Assembly: GCA_900290255.1 (NCBI GenBank) | Contig: OMOD01000121.1 | Span: 1-64,000 of the forward strand | DNA from: Candidatus Sulfotelmatobacter kueseliae | GTDB taxonomy: Bacteria > Acidobacteriota > Terriglobia > Terriglobales > Acidobacteriaceae | DNA: 64,000 nt | Reading direction: 5' to 3' | Made by a program: the position numbers and the translations under genes | Notes under the pieces: model-generated | Seen by the model: only the letters and a program-made list of their open reading frames with translations | Told to the model about the DNA's origin: nothing | Database searches by the model: none | Shown: positions 34,217-43,430 of the stretch, piece after piece | Layout: each line of letters opens with the position of its first letter | Numbering within the stretch: the stretch's first letter is position 1

Positions 34217-35551
34217 TTGCTCCTTACTATCGAAAAGCTGATCTATGGCGGGGACGGCCTAGCCCGTCTGCCTGCCGACGCTCACGGCCGGGGCAAGGCG
34301 GTCTTCCTGCCTTTCGTCCTGGCGGGAGAGCAGATCGAAGCCTCTGTCACCGAGCAGAAGCCCGGGTTTGCGCGCGCCGAGGCCCTGGCGATCATCACTC
34401 CGTCGCCGCACCGCGTCTCGCCAGCTTGCCCCTATTTCGGTCAATGTGGCGGCTGCCACTACCAGCACTCAAGTTACGAGCACCAGCTGGAAATCAAGAA
34501 AGAAATCCTGCGCGAGACGTTGCGCCGCACGGCGAAGGTCGATCTGCCCTGCCAGATTCAAGTTCATGCCTCGCCGCCGTGGAATTACCGCAACCGGTCG
34601 CGGTTTCAGATAAAGACGCAGCCCTCTTTTGCCGTGGGATACTTCAAACTCGCTTCGCACGAGCTGCTGCCGGTTGAGGAATGTCCCATCAGTTCGCCGC
34701 TGATTAACCGAGCTATCTCCGCGATGTGGCAGAGCGGACGAGCCGGGAAAGTTCCCGAGGGCGTGCAGGAAGTTGAATTTTTCGCCAACGCAGACGATTC
34801 GCAACTGGTGGTGGAACTGTACTGCGGTATCGAGTCCCGCCGCGCAGCGGTGCGCGCATGGGCCGAAGAACTGCGCGCAGCGATGCCGGAAATCGCTGGC
34901 GTTGCGGCATTCCGCCGAGCGACGTCCGGCATGCCCGGATCACAGGAAAAACTGCTCTCCGTCGGCGTGCCGTATCTGACCTACGAGACCCTGCGCGCCG
35001 CCTATCGCGTCAGCACCGGCTCATTTTTCCAGACCAACCGCCATCTGACCGACGGGCTCGTGAAAGTCGTGACCGAGGGCATGTCGGGCGAACTGGCCCT
35101 TGACCTCTACGCCGGAGTTGGCCTGTTTTCCACAGCCCTGGCTTGTGACTTTCATCACATTGTTTCTGTTGAGTCGTCACAGACTTCCACAGGTGACCTC
35201 GCCTACAATTTGCCCTCGAATGGAGAGGCGGTCCAGGCTACGACAGAGCAATACCTGGCCCGCACGGAAAATTCGGGGCGGGCCGGGAAGGGCAATGTCC
35301 TCCCTCATATTCTTCCTACGCCCGACCTGGCGGTGGTGGACCCGCCCCGGAGTGGTTTGGGAGAACGCGTGGTGCGGCAGGTGGCGAACCTCGACGCGCA
35401 ACGCCTCACCTATGTCTCGTGCGATCCGGCGACTCTGGCGCGCGATCTGGTACCCCTGCTTGCGGCCGGCTACCGCCTGGAACAGGTGCACCTGGTGGAC
35501 TTGTTTCCCCAGACGTATCACCTCGAAAGCGTCGTGCAGTTAGTGAAGTAG
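34217..35551 (+). CDS. 23S rRNA (uracil-5-)-methyltransferase, RlmD/RumA type
   Basis: A 444-residue class I SAM methyltransferase of the TrmA/RlmC/RlmD family. A 4Fe-4S binding set is visible as CPYFGQCGGC (three Cys) with another Cys just before the methyltransferase domain. The SAM motif is ALDLYAGVGLFS and the catalytic region reads VVDPPRSGLG and YVSCDPATLARDL, where the Cys in SCDP is the nucleophile. The N-terminal TRAM-like domain (IEKLIYGGDGLARL) is present. The TTG start is the only reasonable one in frame. It would methylate a uracil in 23S rRNA. Confidence 0.88.
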   Translation: MLLTIEKLIYGGDGLARLPADAHGRGKAVFLPFVLAGEQIEASVTEQKPGFARAEALAIITPSPHRVSPACPYFGQCGGCHYQHSSYEHQLEIKKEILRETLRRTAKVDLPCQIQVHASPPWNYRNRSRFQIKTQPSFAVGYFKLASHELLPVEECPISSPLINRAISAMWQSGRAGKVPEGVQEVEFFANADDSQLVVELYCGIESRRAAVRAWAEELRAAMPEIAGVAAFRRATSGMPGSQEKLLSVGVPYLTYETLRAAYRVSTGSFFQTNRHLTDGLVKVVTEGMSGELALDLYAGVGLFSTALACDFHHIVSVESSQTSTGDLAYNLPSNGEAVQATTEQYLARTENSGRAGKGNVLPHILPTPDLAVVDPPRSGLGERVVRQVANLDAQRLTYVSCDPATLARDLVPLLAAGYRLEQVHLVDLFPQTYHLESVVQLVK

Positions 35552-35567
35552 CTGCCTGTTGGTCGTC

Positions 35568-38228
35568 ATGACTCGGCCTTCTGCTGCCGCGTTGCCTCCC
35601 GTTTTCCACTACAAGCCGCCGCACCAGCCCATGCTGTGGGCGGCTGCCGCGTACTCCCTGGGGATCATCGCCGGCGTTTACCAGTGGCGGTCAACGTTAT
35701 GGTGGACCGTTGCCGGAGTTAGCTTCGTAGCCGCCGCTGCGTATTTCGCGCGACGGGGTTCCCGCGTGGGTTGGGCGCTTGCTCTCGGGGCTTTCTTCCT
35801 TTTCGGCGCACTCCAGGTTCAGGTGCGCGGAACTTCCATTCGCCTCGATACCAGCATTCAACCTTATGCCAACGGGCAGGAACTCGAAATCACTGCCCGT
35901 GTCACGCGCGACGGCCGCGCGCAGCCGGGCGGCCTCGGCGAAATTCGCCAGACGCTTGATGTGGAAACGGAACAGATAACGACCGGCGAAGGCGAAACTT
36001 TGCCCATTCATTCCGGCGTCAGGCTTGGCATTTACGGACGCTCGAAGGATTCCCGTGCTGAAGAGATGTCCGTCGCAGACCCAACCACCGCACTCAGTGC
36101 CGGCGCGACTGCTCCCATGCCCGCGTTCCATTACGGCCAGCGACTCCGCTTTTCGACGAAGCTCAAACTGCCGCGTAATTTTCGCAATCCTGGGGCGTTC
36201 GACTACCGGGGGTATCTTGCCGACCACGGCATCGCTGCGCTGGGTTCCGCCAAGATCGAGAACGTCGAACTGCTTTCCGGCTACGCCGGCAACTGGTTCG
36301 ATGACTGGCGCTGCCGCCTCCATCGCGGCGTCGTCGCAAAAGTGCACGAGCTTTGGCCTGCGCGCGAGGCCGCCTTAATTGACGCCATGGTCATCGGGGA
36401 AGAGGCTTTCATTGACCGCGATACGCGGATCGATTTTCAGCGCTCCGGTACCTACCACGTTCTGGTGGTTTCCGGGATGAACGTCAGCATATTGGCATTC
36501 GTGTTTTTTTGGACGCTGTGCCGCCTGCGTATAGCCGACATCCCCGCTACCCTGCTGACGGTCGCGTTCTGCGTCGCCTACGCCTTCATCACGGAAGTGG
36601 GCGCACCGGTCTGGCGCGCGACGCTCATGTGTGCCGTCTATCTGGGGACTCGCCTGCTTTATCGAGACCGCGCCATGATTAATGCGTTGGGTGCCGCGGC
36701 TCTGGGTCTGCTGGTGTTCGATCCACGCCAGCTTTTCACAGCCAGCTTCCAGATGACGTTCGTCTGCGTCCTCATCGTGGCGGCGATCGGCATTCCCATC
36801 CTGCAGCGCACTTCCCGGTTGTACAAGCGGGCCCTGGCCAATTGGGAATCGGCAGACTACACGGCGCTCCTGCCGCCGCGAGTAGCCCAGTTCCGCATGG
36901 ATTTGCAGCTTATCGCCGGACGGTTGTCCCGGTTCATAGGAGAAAAATGGTCGCGGGGTTTGATCCGCGGGACAGCAGGTTTCGTTCTGGTGGCTGGGGA
37001 ATTGTTCTTCATCTCGGCGGTTATGCAGATGGGGCTGGCCCTGCCGATGGCCTATTACTTCCATCGTGCCACGACGATCGGCTGGCCCGCCAATCTCGCG
37101 GTTGTGCCTCTCATGCAACTGCTCATGCCCACAGCGGTGGCTGCGCTCGCTCTGGGCTACATTTCTCCGTGGCTGGCGAAAATTCCCGCGCTATTGACAT
37201 CGTTTGCGCTGGCCGGGATCACCGGCACGGTGCGCGGCCTAAGCGGGTTGCGGCTGGCCGACCTGCGAGTGCCCATGCCTTCGGCGCTCATGATCGCGCT
37301 GGCAGGGGCGGCATTGGTGCTGGCGATGTGGGCGGCGCGACGCCGCGCTGCGCTGGCTGTCGGCGGACTGGCGGCCCTTCTGGCTGCGTCTTTGGCTCTC
37401 GCTTTTCTGACGCCTGCGCCCAAGGTCCATCCCGGCCTGCTCGAGGTGACTTCAATTGACGTGGGCGAGGGCGATTCCATCCTGCTTGTCACTCCGCTGG
37501 GCAAGATTCTGCTGATTGACGCAGGAGGCCCCATTGGTCCGGGAGGGTCGCAACTCGACTTCGGCGAAGACGTTGTTTCTCCCTATCTTTGGACGCGCGG
37601 CATCTCCCACCTGGATGCAATCGCCATCACTCATGGCCACTCCGATCACATTGGCGGCATGGCCGCAGTGCTCAAGAATTTCAAGCCCGCTGAACTCTGG
37701 GTGGGCCTCGTGCCGCCGAGCCAGGCTCTGGAGAATGTGATCGCCACCGCTCAAGCCTTGGGCGTGAAAGTGGTTCGGCACTGGGAGGGAGATGAATTCA
37801 ATTTCGGCGGTGCCACGGTCAGCGTGCTCTTTCCGCCGCGCGACTTGCCGGCTGGCGATAAACCGGAGAACAACGACTCGATGGTGCTGCGCGTAGCCTA
37901 TAGAGCGTCTTCCGTGCTGCTGGAAGGAGACGCCGAGAAGCGCGTGGAGCGCCGCGTAGCCGCTCTCCACCATCCCAGCGCCAGCCTGCTGAAAGTGGGC
38001 CACCACGGGAGCGCCAATGCCACAACGCCGGAATTCGTTGCCTGCGCCCGGCCGCAGTTCGCCATCATCTCAGTGGGATCGGGTAATTCTTTCGGTCTGC
38101 CACGCCTGGAAACGCTGGCACGTCTGCAAGAAGCTGGAACCCGCGTTTATCGTACCGATCTCGACGGTGCGGTCTCGTTTTATCTTGACGGCCACTCGGT
38201 CACGGCTTCGGTGGCGGCTCTTCAATAA
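35568..38228 (+). CDS. comEC: ComEC/Rec2-family DNA-uptake channel protein
   Basis: An 886-residue polytopic membrane protein. The N terminus has two helices, then a DUF4131-type OB-fold region (residues ~75-240), a competence domain with many helices (LVVSGMNVSILAFVFF, GAPVWRATLMCAVYLGTR) and a C-terminal metallo-beta-lactamase-like domain (ITHGHSDHIGG, then LKVGHHGSANAT). These features together are diagnostic of ComEC, the transformation channel. The start is set at ATG 35568; a TTG three codons earlier is possible. It closes the coaX run. Its last 29 bases overlap a gene on the other strand. No other late-competence genes lie nearby. Confidence 0.9.
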   Translation: MTRPSAAALPPVFHYKPPHQPMLWAAAAYSLGIIAGVYQWRSTLWWTVAGVSFVAAAAYFARRGSRVGWALALGAFFLFGALQVQVRGTSIRLDTSIQPYANGQELEITARVTRDGRAQPGGLGEIRQTLDVETEQITTGEGETLPIHSGVRLGIYGRSKDSRAEEMSVADPTTALSAGATAPMPAFHYGQRLRFSTKLKLPRNFRNPGAFDYRGYLADHGIAALGSAKIENVELLSGYAGNWFDDWRCRLHRGVVAKVHELWPAREAALIDAMVIGEEAFIDRDTRIDFQRSGTYHVLVVSGMNVSILAFVFFWTLCRLRIADIPATLLTVAFCVAYAFITEVGAPVWRATLMCAVYLGTRLLYRDRAMINALGAAALGLLVFDPRQLFTASFQMTFVCVLIVAAIGIPILQRTSRLYKRALANWESADYTALLPPRVAQFRMDLQLIAGRLSRFIGEKWSRGLIRGTAGFVLVAGELFFISAVMQMGLALPMAYYFHRATTIGWPANLAVVPLMQLLMPTAVAALALGYISPWLAKIPALLTSFALAGITGTVRGLSGLRLADLRVPMPSALMIALAGAALVLAMWAARRRAALAVGGLAALLAASLALAFLTPAPKVHPGLLEVTSIDVGEGDSILLVTPLGKILLIDAGGPIGPGGSQLDFGEDVVSPYLWTRGISHLDAIAITHGHSDHIGGMAAVLKNFKPAELWVGLVPPSQALENVIATAQALGVKVVRHWEGDEFNFGGATVSVLFPPRDLPAGDKPENNDSMVLRVAYRASSVLLEGDAEKRVERRVAALHHPSASLLKVGHHGSANATTPEFVACARPQFAIISVGSGNSFGLPRLETLARLQEAGTRVYRTDLDGAVSFYLDGHSVTASVAALQ

Positions 38229-38526
38229 TCTCAATCTCGGCCGTTTCTTCCTCATCCGGGGGTAAGGTCCGGCGCTGCTCAGCGATCAAGCGTCGCGCCT
38301 GTTCCGCGTCCTCTTGCCGCACCAGGATGATCATGCCGCCGAGGCCCGGAAACATATCTTGCACCATGGCGGCGGCGGTGAGGTCGCTGTCGATACTTGC
38401 GGAATCGAGCAGGCCCTTGACCACCATCGCTTCCGGTTCATCCTCGGAGTCGAACACCTTTACCAGCTTTTCGTTGGGATCCGGTCGCGGCTGCGGCTCA
38501 CCGGTTGGGTTGACTGGCTCTGCCAT
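38200..38526 (-). CDS. DUF2007-type putative signal-transducing protein
   Basis: A 108-residue soluble protein with a DUF2007-like core: LVKVFDSEDEPEAMVVKGLLDSASIDSDL (named by residues 21-49) and GGMIILVRQEDAEQARRLI. It is flanked by a proline-rich N terminus and an acidic, proline-rich C terminus. Family members are small ferredoxin-fold proteins of unknown role; one is linked to PII-like signalling, but nothing here proves this. AAAGGAG precedes the ATG. Its 3' end overlaps comEC convergently by 29 bases. Confidence 0.78.
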   Translation of the reverse strand: MAEPVNPTGEPQPRPDPNEKLVKVFDSEDEPEAMVVKGLLDSASIDSDLTAAAMVQDMFPGLGGMIILVRQEDAEQARRLIAEQRRTLPPDEEETAEIEIIEEPPPKP

Positions 38527-39073
38527 GGCATCTCCTTTGGAATCGGACCGCGGGGGCGACCGAATCCGTCTGCACAGGGATTGATTCTACTATTCTCCCA
38601 ACGTCCGCGACGGCCGGGCGCCCCAGTTCTCGCGTTCTTGGCGAGAAAGCCTGCCCGGAGCGAAACCGAAGGGCGGCGGGGCTTTCGGTCACTTCCGCTA
38701 GCCCGGATTATCATGAGGAATTGCCAAGGTTTTGACAGGGCGCGGCTTCAAGCCGCGCCGCCGTGGCCCGCCTGAAAATTGGGGCTTCAGCCCCTGGTGA
38801 CAAACGCGTTGCTACCTTCCTTGCCCACGCCCCGGGATGCTTGCAAACGACTCACCGCAGCGGCTAAAGCCGGACTTGTTTCTTGCCTGTGTCGGCGCGG
38901 CTGGAAGCCGCGCCCTTTCAAAGCGCTTCATGAACAATGCAGGCTGGCGGAAATCCGCAACCACACCTTCGGGTAGTTGCTTTCTTCCGCCGGTGAGCGA
39001 CAATGCTCGCACCAATCCCGCAACTTCGCGGTGCGGTGCGACATCTAAACGCGTGAGTCGGAATAGGCATACC
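38527..39073. repeat. Repeat-rich intergenic region with GC-rich hairpins
   Basis: A 547-base gap holding at least three hairpins: GGCGCGGCTTCAAGCCGCGCC (38739-38759), GGGGCTTCAGCCCC (38781-38794) and GGCGCGGCTGGAAGCCGCGCC (38894-38914). The first and third are the same family; the second relates to the words in the element at 19797. An in-frame extension of the next gene through this region (from 38837) is repeat-derived and not protein-like. Confidence 0.75.
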
Positions 39074-39367
39074 ATGGACTTTCCTCAGCACACCGGGCAG
39101 GATGCAAGTCTTCCGCGATCCGACGAAGAGGCCCGCCACGCGCGCGAGGAAGAAGCCCGCAAGATTCGCCGCCTGCAACTGATGATCAGCATGGTCTCGT
39201 CGGTCATCAGCCAGGATCTCAGCCTCACCCTGGAGGAAGCGTCCGAACTGGCCGCCGGCGCCAAGCGCGCCGCGCTGGCCATGTTCCCCGACAAGGAACT
39301 CGCCTTCGATCTGCTCTACAAGCCCCGCCTGCAGCGCATCCTGCGCGAGCGTTTCCGGCTGCATTAG
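39074..39367 (+). CDS. Small charged helical protein, unknown function
   Basis: A 97-residue soluble protein. Residues ~15-60 are a charged helix (SDEEARHAREEEARKIRRLQ, then LMISMVSSVISQDLSLTLEE) and the end is basic (YKPRLQRILRERFRLH). I do not recognise the family, but the composition and even helical periodicity look like a real protein. I chose the ATG at 39074. The preceding sequence is repeat DNA, and the start AGG-containing upstream is weak. It is not obviously linked to its neighbours. Confidence 0.55.
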   Translation: MDFPQHTGQDASLPRSDEEARHAREEEARKIRRLQLMISMVSSVISQDLSLTLEEASELAAGAKRAALAMFPDKELAFDLLYKPRLQRILRERFRLH

Positions 39368-39560
39368 TAGCAACGACTGATGGCCGTTCTTGACCGTCAG
39401 TTTCGTAGACGACGATTTTGCGGCAGTTGCAGGCGGCCTGCCAATTACAGTGGACATGTGACTCGCGTCACAGACAGCGCGCGTTCATTCGTGTCGAATC
39501 AACCCGCCTCGCCTCTCCGAAAACTCGAAGCTGCGTACAACCAGACGAAGGAACCATGCC

Positions 39561-40544
39561 ATGAAAACATTCATCAGATTGATAGTGGTCGCCTGTTTCG
39601 CCGGAGCCGCCTTTGCCCAGCAACCGAACCAGCCGCCGAAACCGGGACCCGAGCAGCAGAAGTTGCAGTTGTGGGCTGGGGAGTGGACCTACGAGGGCGA
39701 ACGCCAAACCACATTCCTTGGCCCCGGTGAAAAATTCACGGGCAAAATGACCGCACGCTCCATCTCGAATGGTTTTGGCTTGGAGTCTGTATCCAATCAG
39801 CAGTCGCCCTCAGGAGAGAAACAGACAGTTGAGATCGACACCTACGACCCCGTGACGAAAAGCTACCCTGACACCAACGTTTCCAGTGACGGAAGTTTCT
39901 TCCAAGGGTCTTTCACGGTGAGCGGTAGCCTTGCCACTTGGGAAGGAATCTCAGTGGTGAACGGTCAGCGTTATAAGAATAGGGGCACCAGCACTGTCGC
40001 GTCCGATGGAATGAGCTACATTGACCGTGGTGAAATCTCCGTAGGTGGGAAAACGTGGGTGCCGTGGTTCACCACAAGATTTACAAAGGTTCAGGATAGT
40101 GAGAAGACCGCCGTAGAAGAGACTGTGCGAGACTTCGAACAAGCCGTCCAAGACTACAACCTCGCCAAGGTACGCTCGCTCCTTACGCCCGAGGCCCGAT
40201 GGATCGAGGATTCCCTCCCGCAAACGATCGATGTTCTATGGCCGGCGTTTGAACAACTGAAGTCTGCCGGAGTTCATATTACCTATCGTGTCCACGATTT
40301 CGAGACTCATGTGCAGGGAGAGGTGGCGTGGGTGACCGTGAGCCTCGACAGCACTCCAAGTGCGGACAGTGCGGAAGGGCAGAAATTGCTGATGAGTCTT
40401 ACGCCTGACGTTGACTGCTCATCGCAGGGAACCCACGCGAGTTGCAACATCACTTACGTGGAAAGCATGGTATTGGTCAAGACCCCGGGCGGATGGAAAA
40501 TCACTCTCGGCCATACCTCACGGCTCCCGAAGGACCAGAAATAG
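39561..40544 (+). CDS. Secreted DUF1579-like and SnoaL-like two-domain protein
   Basis: A 327-residue exported protein with signal peptide (1-19, ending AFAQ). Residues ~30-185 resemble the DUF1579/lipocalin-like domain (LQLWAGEWTYEGERQTTFLGPG, then SNGFGLESV and NRGTSTVASDG). Residues ~193-320 resemble an NTF2/SnoaL-like domain (VRDFEQAVQDYNLAKVRSLL and GEVAWVTVSLD). GAAGGAACC lies upstream. The pairing would make a small ligand-binding envelope protein, with unknown ligand. Lower GC than its neighbours at the 3' half could hint at a different history. Confidence 0.68.
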   Translation: MKTFIRLIVVACFAGAAFAQQPNQPPKPGPEQQKLQLWAGEWTYEGERQTTFLGPGEKFTGKMTARSISNGFGLESVSNQQSPSGEKQTVEIDTYDPVTKSYPDTNVSSDGSFFQGSFTVSGSLATWEGISVVNGQRYKNRGTSTVASDGMSYIDRGEISVGGKTWVPWFTTRFTKVQDSEKTAVEETVRDFEQAVQDYNLAKVRSLLTPEARWIEDSLPQTIDVLWPAFEQLKSAGVHITYRVHDFETHVQGEVAWVTVSLDSTPSADSAEGQKLLMSLTPDVDCSSQGTHASCNITYVESMVLVKTPGGWKITLGHTSRLPKDQK

Positions 40545-40651
40545 TATTTCGTCCTCCAAGAACTGTCTCAGTCTGGTGTCCACGGCCCGTTGCGTGTGAA
40601 GATTTGCGCTTTGTTCCGCAGCCGTCTTTCTAACAGACACTGCGGTCCGCC

Positions 40652-41464
40652 CTATTCGTCCGCGACCGTGTTCCGCAACGTGCCCACGCCTTCCACGGTG
40701 ACTTCCACGACATCTCCGGCGACCAGCGGCCCCACGCCGGCAGGCGTTCCGCTCGGGATCAAATCGCCGGGAAACAACGTCATGGCCTGGGCAATGTGCC
40801 GGATGACCACGTCCAGCGCAAAGATGAAGTCGCGCGTGTTGCCCTGCTGCCGAACCGCGCCGTTGACGCGCGTTTCCACCCCCACGCCGGCTCCCACCCC
40901 GAAACATGGATCAATTTCATCCGTCACCAGCGGCCCCACCGGGCAGAACGTGTCGAAACCCTTGGCGCGGCTCCATTGGCCGTCCTTGTTCTGCAAGTCA
41001 CGCGCCGTCACGTCATTCACGCAGGTGTAGCCGAGAATGTACTGCCGGATATCCACATCCGCCGCGGGTTGGTGGCAAGTTTTGCCGATGACCACGCCCA
41101 GTTCGCCTTCGTAGTCAACCCGCCCGGAAATCTTCGGCCGGCGTATCGTCCCGCCGGGCGGCAGCAGCGCCGACGTCGCCTTCAGGAAAATCAATGGCTC
41201 CTGCGGCACTTCATGTCCCAGTTCGGCCGCATGCTCACGATAATTGCGCCCGACGCACACGATTTTCGACGGCCGCACCGGCGGCAGCAGCACCGCCTCT
41301 TCCAAAGGAATCGGCTCAATCCGGCGCGTGCGCAGGCTCTCCAGGTCGCCGTCGGCTTCCTCGGGAGGGGTGAGCAGAATCCTCACGATCGCCTCGCGTC
41401 CGGCAACCAGCTCAACCAGTCCGTACTGGGCCTGGCCATTGAATTGAAATCGGCAGTATCTCAT
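40652..41464 (-). CDS. Fumarylacetoacetate hydrolase family protein
   Basis: A 270-residue enzyme of the FAH superfamily (catechol meta-cleavage and related hydrolases, isomerases or decarboxylases). N-terminal ~60-residue DUF2437-like domain (YCRFQFNGQAQYGLVE), then the catalytic domain: KIVCVGRNYREHAAE, RVDYEGELGVVIGK (acidic metal ligands E-E-D region), GYTCVNDVTARDLQ and PGDLIPSGTPAGVG. These match the 5-oxopent-3-ene-1,2,5-tricarboxylate decarboxylase/acylpyruvate hydrolase-like group; the actual substrate is unclear. The start is the ATG at 41464. It is monocistronic. Confidence 0.87.
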   Translation of the reverse strand: MRYCRFQFNGQAQYGLVELVAGREAIVRILLTPPEEADGDLESLRTRRIEPIPLEEAVLLPPVRPSKIVCVGRNYREHAAELGHEVPQEPLIFLKATSALLPPGGTIRRPKISGRVDYEGELGVVIGKTCHQPAADVDIRQYILGYTCVNDVTARDLQNKDGQWSRAKGFDTFCPVGPLVTDEIDPCFGVGAGVGVETRVNGAVRQQGNTRDFIFALDVVIRHIAQAMTLFPGDLIPSGTPAGVGPLVAGDVVEVTVEGVGTLRNTVADE

Positions 41465-41512
41465 CGCTATCTATCTAACCACGATTGCTGAAATCCCAGT
41501 GAATCTGTTTGG

Positions 41513-41575
41513 CCTCCAGGGGCTAAAGCCCATTTGATCTAACGCGGCTTTACGCGGCCCTAAAGGGCCGCTCTT
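41513..41575. repeat. CAGGGGCTAAAGCCC-type hairpin repeat
   Basis: Contains GGCCTCCAGGGGCTAAAGCC, closely matching 19838-19857, followed by the hairpin words ACGCGGCTTTACGCGGC and GGCCCTAAAGGGCC. Related to the interior of the MITE-like element at 19797-19929 but without its terminal repeats. Confidence 0.7.
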
Positions 41576-41658
41576 CCACGGTGAAGCAGTCGTCACAGAC
41601 TGTTTCCGCAGCCTGTGAAGCCCCGCATACCCAGGACCGATCTGCGCCTCATGCCGTT

Positions 41659-42804
41659 TTACGGCACCCTCTCGCTCGTTTCTTCTGACCGCGCGCTTTC
41701 GTTCCCGCGCACATCGACGGCAGAAACTGAATAAACGTAATTCTTCCCTGAGACGATGTCGGCATCCCGATACGCCGGCGTCCTCACCAGTTGCTTGTTT
41801 ACCTTCACCGGTGCGGCGCCCTCTTCATGCCGGTAGATGTTATAGCTATCAAGGTCAACATCAGCCACCGGCGCCCAGATCAGATCAATAAATGGCTGCG
41901 GCCCGGAACCCGAAAACACCGCCTGCAGTCCGGAAGGTACAGCCGGCGGAAAAACATCATCGGCAAAAACTTTGACTTCTGGAGTGTCGTCACCCTCCAC
42001 CTCAGTCGCTTGCTTACCCAGTTCTCCGACCACGCTCACCACGGTGCCGTGATAGAAATAAGTCTTCTCCCACTCAAAGGTCTGATCGAGATAGCTGAGC
42101 GGGCAAGTTTCCGCCGGCTGCTCTCCAGCCTGGGATGTACCCGGAGCAGCCGTGGTGGCCGCGCTCCCCCAGCAGGGCTGCAAATCAAGATCTGCAATCT
42201 TATCGGCCGTCGTGCTGCCTTCCTGCCTGCGGTAGATTCGAAACGTATAACGCAAGTTAGACATTTCCTGGGACGCAGGCGGGGCTGCCCACGAGAGTTG
42301 CACTCCCTGCGCTGTAACCGCCGCGGCAAAATTCAAGAATGGACCGAGCGTGGCTGCGGACAAAACGCGCACTTGGTTCGAGAGGCCGGCACTGTGACCG
42401 CCCTGATTCAGAACCTCAACTGCATACGTGACAAACAACGAACGATTCGATTGCTGTAAGTCTAAGGACAGGGTGTCAGTATAGGTCGCGGCGAGCTTCT
42501 TGTCGGGCGAGACCTTGGCTAAAGCTGCCGCCTCGCCTGCTGGCGTTCCGCACTCGCTCAGGTGCGGCTCCAGGCCACGGCAGATTCGTGTCGGCCCAAA
42601 AGCACGCAGTGTTTCCCGGTCTGTCGTTGCGGTCGGGGCCGTCCACGTCAGCGTGACTTTGTCGCCTTTGCGGACGGCTCGCAAATCGGATGGCGGCTTA
42701 GGCAAGTCCAGTGACGGAGGCTTTGGAGGTCCCATCGTCGCGCATGCCGTGAACATCAGGGGCACGCTTAGCACCAGCAGCAACTTTCGTGGGAAAAGCT
42801 TCAT
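41659..42804 (-). CDS. Fibronectin type III-like lipoprotein
   Basis: A 381-residue lipoprotein. The signal peptide ends with a lipobox, LMFTAC (C21), so the mature protein should be lipidated and outer-membrane or periplasmic. Three FnIII-like repeats are suggested: residues ~36-140 (PPSDLRAVRKGDKVTLTWTA), ~150-255 (GVQLSWAAPPASQEMSNLRY), and ~285-375 (PSGLQAVFSGSG and DSYNIYRHEEGAAPVKV). No enzyme domain is present, so binding or scaffolding is likely. A mobile REP element lies 30 bases from its start. Confidence 0.72.
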   Translation of the reverse strand: MKLFPRKLLLVLSVPLMFTACATMGPPKPPSLDLPKPPSDLRAVRKGDKVTLTWTAPTATTDRETLRAFGPTRICRGLEPHLSECGTPAGEAAALAKVSPDKKLAATYTDTLSLDLQQSNRSLFVTYAVEVLNQGGHSAGLSNQVRVLSAATLGPFLNFAAAVTAQGVQLSWAAPPASQEMSNLRYTFRIYRRQEGSTTADKIADLDLQPCWGSAATTAAPGTSQAGEQPAETCPLSYLDQTFEWEKTYFYHGTVVSVVGELGKQATEVEGDDTPEVKVFADDVFPPAVPSGLQAVFSGSGPQPFIDLIWAPVADVDLDSYNIYRHEEGAAPVKVNKQLVRTPAYRDADIVSGKNYVYSVSAVDVRGNESARSEETSERVP

Positions 42805-42835
42805 GGAGAAGAAAACAGAGTATCAGAAGCCCGCC

Positions 42836-42864
42836 GTGTGGGCGCGGGCGACTCGCCCGCGCGG
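42836..42864. repeat. Left inverted REP repeat
   Basis: 29 bases beginning GTGTGGGCGCGGGCG; exact reverse complement of the right copy. Confidence 0.9.
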
Positions 42865-42865
42865 T

Positions 42866-43408
42866 TTAGGGTGCAGACTCAATCAGCTTTTCATCCCACC
42901 ACAGCCAACGATACTCCGCAGGGGTCGCTGCCAACCCTGCCCGAACGGGATTCTCCAAAATGTACCTGGCCTTTTTCCTGAGGCTTTCGTCGCCACGCAA
43001 AATATGGTCGAAGGATTCATCCTGCCAAACTCGCCCTATTCTCGCCAGGGCCTTGTTAATTCGATGGGCCGATTCGCTCTTGATGGTTCGAGTGATTTCC
43101 GGGATAGAGATGGAGCCGTTTTCGTCCACGAGCGGTATGCAAATCAAATGAACGTGATCTGGCATGACGACCGCCGCGTAAAGTGAATATTTCCTGCCAT
43201 CGGCGCGTCGGCACGAGTCTAGCGCTAGATCCATGGCGATCTCCGGCAGCTTCCAACGATGCCATGTGGAGTAAGTGATGAACAGGATTCGGTTGTCTTT
43301 CTGGTAGTGGGGGAGATAACGGCGATATTCGTATTTCCTGTACAACGTGAGAGGAGAGTACCACTTGGCAGCCGCGCGGGCGAGTCGCCCGCGCCCACAC
43401 GAGCACAT
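42866..43408 (-). CDS. REP-associated tyrosine transposase (Y1_Tnp, IS200-like)
   Basis: A single-strand HUH-type nuclease of the RAYT group. VVMPDHVHLI has the HVH metal-binding pair; KKARYILENPVRAGL holds the catalytic tyrosine helix (family assignment of the Tyr in ARYI). FITYSTWHRW starts the fold. The ORF from ATG 43408 reads 543 bases, but its first ~14 residues are encoded by the right REP repeat; the conserved part begins at about YEYRRYLPHYQ, so the true start may be later (a TTG near 43354). No frameshift is visible and the domain looks intact. Nicks and moves REP hairpins in related systems. Confidence 0.85.
   Translation of the reverse strand: MCSCGRGRLARAAAKWYSPLTLYRKYEYRRYLPHYQKDNRILFITYSTWHRWKLPEIAMDLALDSCRRADGRKYSLYAAVVMPDHVHLICIPLVDENGSISIPEITRTIKSESAHRINKALARIGRVWQDESFDHILRGDESLRKKARYILENPVRAGLAATPAEYRWLWWDEKLIESAP
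43372..43400. repeat. Right inverted REP repeat
   Basis: 29 bases ending CGCGCCCACAC; lies within the 5' end of the transposase ORF. Confidence 0.9.
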
Positions 43409-43430
43409 CTCGATCCCAAAGTGGGAATGT

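Larger units (their letters stand above)
42836..43400. mobile_element. RAYT transposase with flanking inverted REP repeats
   Basis: A 565-base unit with 29-base perfect inverted repeats at its ends (42836-42864 and 43372-43400). Each repeat contains the hairpin GCGCGGGCGACTCGCCCGCG. The transposase gene lies between them on the minus strand and reads into the right repeat. The unit fits the definition of a REPtron/BIME with its tyrosine recombinase; both repeats and the gene appear complete. Confidence 0.85.

Noticed and set aside
38837-39073. N-terminal extension of the small helical protein gene
   Set aside because: It runs through hairpin repeats and gives a protein without character; ATG 39074 fits better.
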